This document shows positions 35,980 to 47,508 of a stretch of DNA of 64,000 nucleotides, piece after piece. The notes beneath the pieces are model-generated. The model was given only the letters and a program-made list of their open reading frames with translations, did not search any database and had not been told where the DNA came from. The position numbers and the translations under genes were made by a program. The number at the start of each line of letters is the position of its first letter. Within the stretch, counting starts at the first letter, position 1. Source of the stretch: Cryptomeria japonica (taxonomy: Eukaryota > Streptophyta > Pinopsida > Cupressales > Cupressaceae); contig NC_081410.1 of NCBI RefSeq assembly GCF_030272615.1, positions 220,771,415 to 220,835,414 of the forward strand, in the 5' to 3' direction.

Positions 35980-37050
35980 CCATTTCCTGCTAGATGCTTT
36001 AACACTGAGCTACATTTTCCTTTTGGGGTCAATTTTTGGATTGCTCTTGCATCAGGGATTGAAAGAGCATTTGAAGGCTTTAGAGCTCTTTTATCAGAAC
36101 GTCGGCATGCAAGTGAGCACCAGCAAAACCAAAGTATGATCTTTCCTTTGAAGTAGCAGGTTAATTTTTCTGCCAGAGACGTTCAACAATAGGCTCAGCT
36201 GGGAGACATGTAGGACAAAAAGGATCAAGAAGGATGTAGAGCTTCTTACTTTCTTTAGAATAGGTGCAGAAAAGTGGAGTTATGACCAAGAAAATCTTTT
36301 TTGGTTCGCTGGTCGTGGTGGTTGCCCTCCGTGGTTGTGAAATTTGGGGGAGTAGCATATCAAACCACAATTGGAGACAATTAGAAGAATTCAAAACACC
36401 TAATCACTAGTAATGTCAAAGTCAAGTTAATAGTACCATATGAGATCCTTTTAGTTTAGGTTGGTATGTTTGTGATGGAAGTGTTAGCGAGAATTCAGTT
36501 TTTAAGTTACTTAAAAAAGGTTGAAAATATGGATGAGCACTGTTGGCCTAAAATAGTTGTTGAAAAGGAGTTAAACTGTAGGGAGAAGACTTGGAGAAAA
36601 CAAAACAACAAATGGATGAGCAAATGGGACATTAATTGGCATGGGTATCTTAACATTAATGAGGAGATAAAAAAATTGGTGTTAGAAAATTCATAACTGT
36701 TGTGGATAAAACAAAATGGTAAATAAAAAACACATTATGTCAAAGAATTGAACTCCATGTGGAAGCATGATGAAAAAGCCTATTTGAGAGTTGCAATTGA
36801 CGGAAAGGCTTAAATTTTAATATTGCAGGCAAAAATATAACACATTATGTCAAAGAATTCAACCCCACATGGAAGCATGATGAAAAAGCCTATTTGAGAG
36901 TTGCAATTAAAGGAAAGGCTAGAATTTTAATATATGTGTCTCACATAGACAAACACAGCCCCTCTCTCCACATGTCTTTTTGGAGTTGGGGGAAGACTGG
37001 AGGGAAACTAACCTCAACATGTGTTTATAATTTTTCATCCACTTTAGCTT
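35980..37050 (+). pseudogene. LINE-3 fragment, RT C-terminal region
   Basis: Plus-strand reading gives GLKEHLKALELFYQNVGMQV then STSKTKV (36058-36138), followed in shifting frames by WETCRTKRIK, CEIWGSSISNHNWRQLEEF (about 36335-36410) and FLSYLKKVENMDEHCWPKI (36490-36560). These fit the thumb and post-RT part of a LINE distinct from LINE-1 and LINE-2. It is truncated at both ends and has many frame changes. Confidence 0.7.
36731..36940 (+). repeat. 110-bp tandem duplication in LINE-3 fragment
   Basis: cacattatgtcaaagaatt through ggaaaggct occurs at 36731 and again at 36841 with a few substitutions, duplicating a piece of the decayed LINE ORF. Confidence 0.85.
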
Positions 37051-37108
37051 AAGGTTCAATTATTGCTTTTAAGTTTACAGTAATATTGCAAAAAATCATA
37101 GTGCAGAG

Positions 37109-38500
37109 TGTTGTGACGTTTTCACACATCACCCCATTGAATATGGGGACCCCCACTTTTTGCTTAAATTAGGTGTCTTAGTTTGCTTAGCTTGGCAATA
37201 GTTCCTTTGGTCGTTAACCTTTGCTAGTGAGTAAGAGATGCCAGGTTGATGTCAAAATGTTATAGAATTGCCAAGGTTTTTAGAAAAGGGTCACTTTTGA
37301 AGGAAATAAAATCTTCTTGGTATAATGAAGTCCCTCTCTTGTGCATTTCAATTTTCATCTTTAGGAGAGAGTAAAATTCTAAGGCAATGGACTTGGACAA
37401 TTTACCTCCTCAAACAAAGAAGTCTATCAACTTTAGAGGGCAAAAAAAAAAATGAAGTTTGAAGAATCAATCAACCATCAAGGTAAAAAAGAAATTTTTC
37501 AACCTCCAACATCAAGCAAGAGCCTGCACATCAACTTAAGTTAATAAGTAGGGGCTTGTGCAACAACTTAGGATCAACCATCAATGACAAGAAAGGGCTG
37601 TGGATCAACTTAGGTTGATAGGAAGTAGCTTGCAGATCAACTTAGGTTGATAGGAAGTTTTAAGTGAGAGCCTGCGGATCAACTTTGGTTGATGGGAAAG
37701 TGAAATTTTCTCAACTAAAGTATCAACCCTCAAAGATGAGAAAGAAGGTGTGGATCAACCTAGGTTGATAAGAAGAAAAATTGCTTTAGTCAAATTTAAC
37801 CTCCCAAAGTAAAGTAAGAGATGCGCACCAACTTAAGTTGATAGGAAAATAGATGCGCACCAACTTAAGTTAATAAGAAATCAACCTTCATAAGAAGATG
37901 AAAGGGTACAGATCAACTTAAGTTAATGAGAAGGGTTAAGAAAGAAAAAGGTTGACTTCTAAACATAGAAGGTTCAATTCCGCCTCCATGATTTAAGGGA
38001 TGTAAGGTAGACATTGAAATTCAAAATCTAAACCCCTTGCAAGTCGAGAAAGAAACACATATGGCGAACTTGAACAAAGACTAAATTTGTCAAACATCAA
38101 GTTGGCTAGAGGAAAGACCAAAGTGAGTGATGTGAATTTAATAGGCAAATAAAATGTTGTTTTTAGTGAAGTTGGCCTTCCTAAGAAGATGGAAGGGTGC
38201 TACTTTCAACTTGGAGCTTATATATGAGAAGAAAGGAAACCTTTTGCAATTGAAACAAATTCAAATCAAATTATTTCTGCTCCTTTAAATTTGCACAGCA
38301 GCAGGTTATTTCACATTCACTTCAAGAAGTTTTGTCAACCTTGCTTAAGGAAGGGAGTTCGCCAACCTCAATCATACGGACTTGCTTTTGATCTGCATCA
38401 AAGGAAGACTCAGTGAATTCATCTTAAGAACTGAAAATTAGAAAGCTAAGTGCCACGAAATTGCCCTAAGAAGATACAGCTAGAGAGAGGACTTAATATC
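37109..38500 (+). mobile_element. LTR-like element starting TGTTGTGACG
   Basis: The start tgttgtgacgttttcacaca followed by a short cattgaatatgggga segment looks like an LTR edge. It contains a TATA-like tatatatgag near 38220 and no ORF. The right edge is not clear and lies before the E1 gag remnant (about 38500); no matching 5-bp duplication was found. Probably a solo or truncated LTR. Confidence 0.5.
37590..37930 (+). repeat. Degenerate atcaacttaggttgat repeats
   Basis: Seven or more imperfect copies of ggatcaacttaggttgata lie at irregular spacing. The core atcaac-ttag-gttgat is an inverted repeat, so each copy can fold back. Confidence 0.75.
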
Positions 38501-38544
38501 CATGAAAAGAACCATGAGTCTCCTCTCTAAAATATCCATGACCA

Positions 38545-39302
38545 ACATTGCAAGTCTTTGAAAATCAGCAACATATGTCTCTACTGAACCCCATTGCTTT
38601 AGCCGTACCAATTCCTCTATAAAATCTGCATTAGAGGTAATTCAATGCCCACCACTCATGTTCAATGCCATTGAGATGTATTGCTGCATACTTAATGGCC
38701 TCTTCCTCTAGCATAGGGTTGAGCTGGAAATAAGTATCTACCTTCTGAACTCAAGCTTGAGATGAAGTTATCCTTGAACCATCATAATAAGGAAGAGTTG
38801 ATTTTCCCACTTTCTTTCACAAATCATAGTTCTGTGGTCTATCACCAGTGCGGGGTCTATGCTTCATTCTGACATCAATATAGTCACTCAATGATATAGT
38901 ACGTTGGAATTCAATACCTCCTCTCCCAATGATGTTTGAATTTATCTTCCAAATCTGTTATCTAAGGCTTATATTTAACTTGTGCTGGTATCCTAGGTGG
39001 AAAGGTAGGCATAAGAGGCCTCAAGTTGATGGTTCTAGTTTGCTGATTTGGGCTACCACCATGAACTGAGTTCTTTCCTTGGCCATTATTGCCTCTGTTG
39101 TCGCCTGCATTATTGCCTCCATTGTTACCTCCATTATTGGCATTGTTTGCATCGATATTTATCCCCATTTGTGGATCCATTAATTCTATGAAAGAGTTCC
39201 AAATGCTGATTTTGTTTTACAACTTGTTGCCCTATAACTAAAGCATCCAACAAATTTAGAAATCTTTCTTCCCCTGGATCTCTTGCATTTCTTTCACCCA
39301 TA
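38545..39302 (-). pseudogene. Element E1 gag (Ty3/Gypsy), N-terminal part
   Basis: The reverse strand from about 39302 reads MGERNARDPGEERFLNLLDAL, then in another frame MDPQMGINIDANNANNGGNN with an Asn/Gly-rich linker (39180-38962), then FQLNPMLEEEAIKYAAIHLN and EHEWWALNYL near 38745-38640. The EEEAIKYA...EWW pattern is the Gypsy gag signature. The rest of the element is missing, cut off by the LTR ending near 38500. Confidence 0.75.
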
Positions 39303-39458
39303 TTTTTTGTGTTTTGTCTCTCTAAAGCCCTCTATTCTTCTGCAACTAAATTTGGACCAACCTGTTTCTTTGATAATGCAATGAAAAAGGTGATTGATCC
39401 CAATTTGTCATATCACTGCTCTGTCATGTTGTACCCTCTAGGATGGTAGGATACACTG

Positions 39459-39470
39459 CTCTGATACAAC
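39459..39470 (-). other. Primer-binding-like site of element E1
   Basis: The reverse strand reads GTTGTATCAGAGC immediately inside the LTR edge at 39471, close to the Met-tRNA complement. Confidence 0.65.
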
Positions 39471-39708
39471 TATAATATGCTGCCCTATTGCCTTTTTTTT
39501 TGTTTTCAATGTTTTCTCCAATGATTTGAGATGACAAATAAAGTGCAGATAATAAAGTAACTTGCAGCAAATAAACAACTCAAAAATATAACAATATTTA
39601 GGAATGCATATAGCAAAAAATTCCAGATTTTATTTCTGATCTGAAAATACCAATTTCCTTAAATGTAAGAGCAACCTAAATCATCAAATATCTATTTCAA
39701 ACATACCT

Positions 39709-40310
39709 AGAAAATGCAGCATTGAAATAACTTGAGTTAAATCATCAAGTAGCATTACATATCTATTTCAAACATAACTTGAAATCACTGAGATATTCTC
39801 CTGATTATATCTCTCAATAATGTGGAGAATGTGTGATATCCCAACCTAAATGTTGTGGTGATGCAGATTCCCATTGGGCACATAACCAAGGCTAGGACCC
39901 ACCCACAACAAGCAACCGTGTGTCCACGAGGGGGCTGGTGTATGCTGGCACTTTGGTGGGACGAAAACCCCACTCTTAACGTTTGTGGGACATTTTTGGA
40001 ATAAGCCTAGAAAATTCAGCATTGAAATAATGAGTTAAATCATCAAATAGCATTACATATCTATTTCAAACATAACTTGAAATCACTGAGATATTCTCCT
40101 GACTATATCTCTCAATAATGTGGAGAATGTGTGATATCCCAACCTAAATGTTGTGGTGGTGCAGATTCCCATTGGGCGCATTGCCAAGGCTAGGACCCAC
40201 CCACAATCAAGCAACCATGTGTCCATGAGGGGGCTGGCTTATGTTGGCACTTTGGTGGGACGAAAACCTCACTCTTAACGTTTGTGGGCGCCATTCGCCA
40301 TCAATTCGGG
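39709..40310. repeat. 300-bp tandem duplication across the insert edge
   Basis: agaaaatgcagcattgaaat through cttaacgtttgtggg is present twice (from 39709 and from 40009). Each copy includes E1 LTR sequence and the start of the nested insert, so the duplication came after the insertion. Confidence 0.8.
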
Positions 40311-40810
40311 CTTTTGGCATAGTGTTTGCCTTGCTTGGTATCAGAGCCAAGATCTCAAGGTTGAGCCCTACGGAACGGGTGGGTTGTGATGTTTAAGCCT
40401 AAAGTTGTGGTGGTGCAGATTCCCATTGGGTGTGTACCCAAGGCTAGGACCCACCCACAATCGAGCAACCACGTGTCCAGAAGGGGGTTGGCCTATGTTG
40501 GCACTCTAGTGGGACGAAAACCCCCCTCTTAATGTTGGTGGGAACCATTCAACGTCAATCCAGGCTTTTGGCATAGTGGTTGCCTTGCTTGGTATTAGAG
40601 CCGAGGTCTCGAGGTCGAGCCCTACTGAGCGTGGTGGGTTGTGATGTCCCAGCCTAAATGTTGTGGTGGTGCGGATTCCCATCGGATGTGTACCCAAGGC
40701 TAGGACCCACCCACATCGAGCAACCATGTGTTCATGAGTGGGATAGTCTATGTTGGCACTCTAGTGTGCACCATTCACCATCAATTTGGGTCTTTGGCAT
40801 AGTGGTTGCC
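40311..40810 (+). repeat. SINE-like units, plus strand
   Basis: Three unit starts (40315, 40569 and 40795, periods 254 and 226 bp) share tggcatagtggttgcc (an A-box-like sequence), tggtatcagagcc (Met-tRNA complement-like) and gaggtcgagccct (B-box-like), then a body gatgtcccagcctaaatg, ggctaggacccacccac, and cgaaaacccc. The third unit is truncated after its first 20 bp. Confidence 0.65.
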
Positions 40811-40819
40811 ATTAGCCTA

Positions 40820-41180
40820 GACTGATGGTGAGTGGTGCTCACCAACATTAAGAGTGGGGTTTTTGTCGCACCAGAGTGCCAACATAGACCATTCCCCTCG
40901 TGGACATGTGGTTGCTCGATTGTGGGTGGATCCTAGACTTGAGTACACACCCAATGGTAATCCACATCACTGCAACATTTAGGCTGGGACATCACGACCC
41001 ACCATGCTTTGCAGGGCTCGACCTCGACTTTGATACCAAGCAAGGCATCCACTACACCAAAAGCCCAGTTCATGGTGAATGGTGCCCACCAGCATTAAGA
41101 GTGGGGTTTTCGTCCCACAAGAGTGCCAGCATAGGCCAGCCCCCTTGTGGACACGTGATTGCTCAATCGTAGGTGGGCAT
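40820..41180 (-). repeat. SINE-like units, inverted
   Basis: The same unit in reverse orientation, about 1.4 copies, with the head at 41030-41065 (tttgataccaagcaaggc). It lies head to head with the plus-strand units; the turn is near 40812. Confidence 0.65.
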
Positions 41181-43593
41181 TTTGTCAAACAGTTTGTAGG
41201 CTTATATAATATAAATGGCAGAAGTTTCTCATCATATTCGACAATGTAAAGCATAGGTTTCTCATCATATTTTTGACAGATAAAACCATTCATATAGAAA
41301 ATTGAAATTGATAATGCCATTGATATGATGAAAAATATTAAATCTGAAACAACTTATTGCTTTGAACAGAATACTTAAGACATAGAGTTTAGACCTCTCT
41401 ATTTCAGATTAATCAACTCTGGAAACAAGTTTCTGAAACTGAAGTATGCTTAGAAGGAACATTATACATTCATATTCTCCAAATCATGCTATTGTTTCAA
41501 CACTCAGTCCATGTTGAGGTACAATATAAATTGCAGCCATACATCATATATTAATGCCTTCATTTACCAGTCAACTCTTCAAGTTCTGGCGCCTTCAAAC
41601 ATACTCATAAACCTCCTTTTGATCCTCCATAACTCTGCTAGTAAATAATCACATAGACAGTAGGGGCAGCGTGATTTAGAACCTTATCACGTCTCCCATC
41701 CAATTGTATAAGGAGCTTGGGTTTATTAAATGGCTTGCCTCTTCTTAAACTCACGCCAAATATTTAAAATTATGGTTCTAGTATGAGATGATTTTTTCAA
41801 CCACATTATTAAATTGGCTCCCATTAACATTATGCCAAGTTCAAATATTAATACAACCAAACTACCCTTCAGAAATCACCTAGATGAAGGCTTTAGACAT
41901 GTATTGTTATTACTACAAAGAGGACCAAGAATTAAGTACAAAGGTGAGATATATATCTGAGATTTGTTTTCACTACTGATTTCAATCGCCACATTCCTTG
42001 AATTGGGCCTTCAATGCTTTGTACATGATCATGACTCAGCCAGAAATATTATCAAAACAAATAATATTTAAGCACACGTCTCTCATTGAAATACATCGCC
42101 TCCTTAAATGTTATCAGGCCAAGACAGGAATATTGTGCTCGCAAAACTTCAGATTAGAATAAAATGACACTTCCATAATGTTTGTTCACTAAGGATAAAG
42201 TTTGATTTCCACGACGGGGCTGTAATCCATGGCTATTGTAATGCTCTCCTATAATGTAAATACTACCAACCTTGCGTCTGAAGCTGTTTATAGCCTTGCC
42301 CGATACAAATGGGCATTCAATCATTAAATATTAATTTTCCATTCGAATCTTCACATTGAAGTCACACTGCTCTAGCGATTGAATATATTCAATTGGCTCA
42401 AATATTAATATTATTCCTCCAATATTTTGTAAAGAGATTGAACCCTGTGCATTAAGCCCTTATTGTGAAAATGGCCAAATAATATTTATTCTGCAACTTG
42501 TTCAATATATTTGAAATTTCCCTTATAGAAGACTTCAAAATTTCACCATTAAAGCCCAAATGTGGATCTTGAAATGAACCCACCCACAGTCGATTGGGTT
42601 TTTGTCTAATGAACCTTTGAACTTGAGGGTTTCCATCCTCATTTCTCTGAAAGCAAAATGCTCTCTTGTAAACTTTTGAAATAATTTTCTTGAATGATGC
42701 CAAACCTTTCTTCCACTACCTTTTATAATAACTTATTTGGCAACCATTTCGACAATAAATATTAAATTAAAATAATTTAATATTTAGTTCATGAAGTGAC
42801 TTTAATAATTTTTAGTTTTAACTTTGAAAAGTCAATAATAAATAATTAATTATTATTAATTGCCTTAAAATATTTTAGGCAAAATAATAATTAAATTATT
42901 TATTTATGACTGGCAAAAACTAGACATTACAGAATGTCGCCTGCAAGGGGTTTCATTCTCACAAACTTGAGAAGATTCAGAAGAATAATCTCCTCCAAAA
43001 GCAATAGCAATATCCAAAATATCAAATTCAGCAAATGAACTCCAACTTTCTTTTTAATATTTTCCTAGAAGGGGTCGGCCTCTCCCAAATAGCCTTTTAA
43101 AGTATTAAAATAAAATCAATGACTTCCTAAAATGCGTTTAAGTTTCTAAATGCCCCCTTTATTAAATATTTGCATTGCTCATCTTGGTGCTCAAATAGTC
43201 TTAATTTTAAAATATACTAAATAACAACAAAGTTAAATATTTATTTTAACTTTATAAGATATTAACTTATCGTTATTTAAAATAAAATCACTAGACTACA
43301 CCAATTATTGAGCCAATGATATTCATTACTCCCATCAACATGTCTAAAAATACAAATGTTGACAATTGGCTCAGTTGGTGTCTAAAAATAGTTTGGGAAA
43401 ATTCATTTGAAATGACTCCAAAAAAGGGTGTTATGTTCATCATAACTTTCAAAGCCTGAATAAACATCTGATATTGCCATACCGTTGGACTAACTACCTC
43501 CAAAGTTTCCTAACCGTAACTCATTAGCCTACAGAAACCAAATTGAATAGGTAATGGTCCACCATATTGAACTGATTAGGAAGGCGACTTACA

Positions 43594-43717
43594 ATAAATT
43601 TATGCCTTTTGATAATATTAGGGATCATTGAGGATGATCAGTTGGTTGACCTTGATGAGATTAATCTAGACTTAGAATGGATTGCAAACAATAGGGAATT
43701 GTTATTTGATGGTTAGG
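43594..43717 (+). pseudogene. Short open tail of unknown protein
   Basis: The plus strand reads EDDQLVDLDEINLDLEWIAN followed by NRELLFDG and a stop just before element F. Its acidic ending faintly recalls hAT transposase C-termini. Too short to assign. Confidence 0.25.
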
Positions 43718-44345
43718 TGTTATGTCCTTTTTTCAGAATTTAAATAATTGGGAGACTTTTAGCCTATTTCTTTATTTCTTGTAGGATAAGGAATAAATTT
43801 AGTGAAATAATTTAATAGTGGTATTTTAAGCTAGTCCTAGTAACTTTATTATAAAACATCATAAAAGGACAATTTAAATATTATAATTATAAAATTGACC
43901 ATCTAAATGGGACATAATAATGCCATATTTAATATTTTTTTAAAGTGTTTTGATTGAACACTTTTGGAGGGAATTTTTGGAGGAAGGATAATTCAAAATA
44001 AAAGGGGCCAAAATGGAGTTTATGAAGGGAAGGGAATTGCTCAAAGGAAAGTATGCATTGCTTATTGAAATCAAACCTTTTTAGGCTTGAGCACTTGTGT
44101 CCATCTTTTCACCCGAGGACAAAAGCCTTTGGAGTGTAGAAATTTGGAGGATGAAAACCCTCTTGGTTTCTAGTTAGGAACAGAGGACAAAAACCCTTGT
44201 CCTTTTTTAGGTGGTTTCATTCAAGAGTTGCATTTATGTTGAAAGTTAACAATTTATTTCCAATTTTAGTTTGCTATAGTGCCACTGCTATAGTGCTGCT
44301 ATAGTACTATTATAGTGTTGCTATTGTATTGCTACAATGATGCTA
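43718..44345 (+). repeat. Element F 5' LTR, 3' half missing
   Basis: Matches 57256-57880, including gggcctatttctttatttc-like and agaattgctcaaaggaaagtatg stretches, and ends in a run of tgctatagtg repeats. The second half of the 3' LTR has no counterpart here, and no primer-binding site is visible. Confidence 0.7.
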
Positions 44346-44419
44346 TAGATTCGTGAAAAAATGTCTCTCACCAATTTCTGTAACTTGAAGATGAAAATTG
44401 GACAAAACAATGAGAGAAG

Positions 44420-45206
44420 GTGAAATCCAAACCAGCCTCAGAGATCTATAACATATTGAATAAGCTAACCATTCCTATTTTTGATGGTTCAAACAATTGT
44501 ACATCTCATGCTTGGGTTTGGAATTTAGATACAAAATTTAACAAGTTACAAAACCTTGTGTATGAAGAAGATACTACAAAATTTGCTACCCTTCATTTGA
44601 AAGACATAGCACGCAAGTGGTGGTACCATGGATTGGTTACCCAACTGCATAATTGCTTTAGCACATATGATGTTTTTGCCATAGGCTAATAGATAGGTTT
44701 GACAAAAAAGACCTTGAGATCCATTTTAGGGAGCTAGCTTAGTTGAAGCAATAGAACATGGTGGACATATATGTGGTAGAGTTTGAGAGTTAATAGTGAT
44801 GGTTCCTAATGTCTCTGAAAGGAGGCTCATTTCTCATTTTATGGAAGGTTTAATTGAACCTAAAGGTTGGGTGAAGGCTCTTGATCCATCATCCTTGGAG
44901 GAAGCCATTAAGAGAGCCCTACGGCTGGAGACCTTAGTACCCAATAATAAATTCTACTCAATGATGTCACCTCTGGGTCAATAGAAGAAATCTTTTAGGA
45001 AAGAGTATCTCATCAGAAGGAAGTGGCACAAAGAACAATTAAAGAAGAACCCATATTGAGCTCAAAAGAAATAAGTTATGTTTCTTTTGCAAGGAACCAT
45101 GGGACAAGTAACTTGGGCAACACATTGTTTGGTGACAGCCACAATTCCATAAGAAATCCTATCATGTTGACAATGTTCAATGACATATGCCCAGGATTGC
45201 CATACG
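44420..45206 (+). pseudogene. Element F gag
   Basis: Reads IPIFDGSNNCTSHAWVWNLD, then TTKFATLHLKDIARKWWYHG (44420-44689), a Gypsy gag core. Frames then shift through HFMEGLIEPKGWVKALDPSS (44796-44984) and a zinc-knuckle start KLCFFCKEPW near 45070. Stops throughout. Ends at the E2 junction. Confidence 0.75.
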
Positions 45207-45402
45207 TGTAATATCCCCTTCCTAACCTGTTCAATAGGGTGGATAGGTATCCTATTTAGTTGGGTTCCTGTTGTCATTTTATGACACCCTTGGTCCATTA
45301 GTGAGAACCGATCAGAGATATGTTCCATGGACCAACGCTGCCCTAGTTGATCAAAGAGAAAAGCAGTCATGAGGTTTGGAGTGTGGCCTTGTCAGAAGTT
45401 CC

Positions 45403-45875
45403 TAGGCCCTCTCTCTCTTTCCCCGGAACTCCAGAATCTCGAGGTTTCGAGGTTCTTTGCCCTTGCCGCTTCTTTCCTGCTCCAGAACCCCAAGGTTCTG
45501 AAGTTCCCTTCCTTCCCTTAGCTTTTTTTTTTCCAGTTTCTCTGGAACCCCAAGGTTCCGCAATTCCTTGTTCCTTTTCTCCTTCCCTCTTCGGAACTCC
45601 GGGACCCCGAGGTTCCTAGCCTTCCTTTCCTTCGCCTCTTCTTTTAAGCTTCTCCTTTGCTTGGAACTCCGGAACCTCAAGGTTCCGAAGTTCCCTTCCT
45701 CTCCATAGCCTTTCTTCTATCCTTGCCCGGAACTCCGGAACCCCGAGGTTCCGAAGTTCCTTTGAGCAGTTCTCCGGAACTCTGGAACCCTGAGGTTCCG
45801 AAGTTCTTTCCCCTTTTGCCTTCTCTCCCTAGTTCCTCTGGAACTTCAAAACCTCGAGGTTCAGAGGTTCCTTTC
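45403..45875 (+). repeat. Array of eight hairpin-forming ggaactccgg...ccgaagttcc units
   Basis: About eight units of 30-38 bp pair ggaactccggaacc with ggttccgaagttcc around a 2-6 bp centre (tcga, ccaa, cga). They are separated by 20-30 bp pyrimidine-rich spacers. The best units start near 45662 and 45727. ORFs here are repeat translations. E1 lacks the array. Confidence 0.85.
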
Positions 45876-47163
45876 TGTTAGGATAACCGGTGAACAACTG
45901 AGAGGGGGGGGGGGGGTGAATCAGTTGTTAACAGATTATAACTTTTAATCCACAATACAACCTTAAACAAATCAAGTACCGGTAAAGCACATACAGATGT
46001 CGGTAGGAACAAATACCAGTAAACAATACAACTTAACAATTAACCAGATAATCAATGCAAAGCAACCATACCACATAACACCATGATTTGTATGTGGAAA
46101 ACCTGGAAAGGGAAAAACCACAGTGAGAAGCCTACCCACAGTCAGATGATACTTCTGCAGAAATTATGTGTTACAATGAGGGGCCTGCACTTGTAGGAAG
46201 GCACACTGCCTAGAGCGTACTGTTCATTACAAAAGAGTCTCATTGACTGCAGAGAGGCTACAACCATCTCAAAATAAATGGACAACAATCCAATAGAGTG
46301 AACTGCTAGAGATAGCATCTATCATGCCCGATTAGTATCGGTTAAGCTTAATGCCGGAGGACTAAATCCTCTTCTGAATCCAATTCAATCACCAATGATT
46401 GACCAACTCCTCTGCCTGAATGATATTACAATATTCGCACATTACATTCCTTGACCATGACCTTTTTCAATAACCATGATACACTACAAAGAGTTTCTAC
46501 CTCTTATTTATACAAACCCTAAGGCCTAAACCAATTAGGTCGGCCACCTAAAAGATATTACAATAAGATCATTACATAATTCCATATTACAATGATATGC
46601 CATGTCGGCTTAAGATTAAAACAATAATAACAAATTCATAAATCATCTCGAAACATCCTGGTAATGTGTAGAGTACACGTTAGCATGATACCGGTCCATA
46701 ACCTAGATAGATACCGGACCTATTCTGGGTCCATCACGCCAAAGCAATGTCTTCAAGCAGTTGAAGCACGATCAAAGAACATCTTCAGCATCTTGAAATC
46801 CATGAAGAAGCTGCACCAACACCAATTATGCATCCTGTCACGATTCCTCAATGAAAGCCCTGCCGGTAAAGCCTTAAACCAGTGCCGGTAAGGGTTTACC
46901 AAAGTGTATGATAGCATCCGATTACGAAACCAATATCAACTGACCAAAACATGCTCATGGAGCATATAACACATGAAATCAAACATACTTCACTGATCCA
47001 AACATGCTGGAATTGTCCAACAGATAGTCTCTTTAGCCGGTTACACTAGATCTTCTACCGGTAACCAAAACCTGTCTACCGGTAACCAATAATAACAGCT
47101 AGTGTTGACATCAATGACAAAACATCAATGCAACACATAATCAATTAATCCATAATGCCAACA
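45876..47163 (-). repeat. Element D 3' LTR
   Basis: 1,288 bp, tgttaggataacc to atgccaaca, containing a G-run (about 14 G) and many accgg motifs. The polypurine tract (plus-strand atctccccccttgg, 47164-47177) follows directly. Confidence 0.88.
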
Positions 47164-47508
47164 ATCTCCCCCCTTGGCATTGATGGCAACACTAGATGTG
47201 AAAAACATCCAAGTACCAAGAAGTGCCAAACAAGTCTCCCCTTGTGGAAGACAACCAACAATCTCCTGAATATCAATAGCTCTCCCCCTGTGAATGACGT
47301 CTCTGTAAGGTTCTGAATGATTTTTCACATTACTATCACTCCCCTTTTGACATCAATGCTAGAAATCTGACAAAAAATATCAAAGCAATCATATAAACCT
47401 CTGAACCTCAAAGCTGACTACTCCCCCTGAGTAGTATCACCACTCATCAGTGCCGGAATGAATAATGTCTCTGATAATGCATGTCAGACTGATGACAAAC
47501 TTCATCAA

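Larger units (their letters stand above)
39832..42929. mobile_element. Insert in E1 LTR with TG...CA ends and gaatg duplication
   Basis: Starts tgtgatatcccaacc and ends agacattaca, flanked by a perfect gaatg duplication (39827-39831 and 42930-42934); uninterrupted flanking sequence is seen in E2. It holds the SINE-like units (40311-41180) and about 1.7 kb of non-coding sequence (41180-42900). The termini resemble solo LTR H. Small ORFs inside are not supported. Confidence 0.65.
39471..43593 (-). repeat. Element E1 5' LTR with a large insert
   Basis: Matches, in reverse orientation, the E2 pieces at 45207-45876 and 52101-54559. Its ends (tataatatgctgcc and gcgacttaca) correspond to E2's tgtaat start and cataataca end. 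Without the insert at 39832-42929 it is about 1.0 kb, shorter than E2 mainly because E2 carries an expanded repeat array. Confidence 0.7.

Noticed and set aside
40311-40400. tRNA gene candidate from A- and B-box-like motifs
   Set aside because: The sequence does not fold into a cloverleaf by eye, lacks an anticodon arm and is part of a repeated 250-bp unit.
45347-45881. ORFs with repeated TPESRGSEVP-like units
   Set aside because: They are translations of the ggaactccgg array in both orientations, so low-complexity and not coding.
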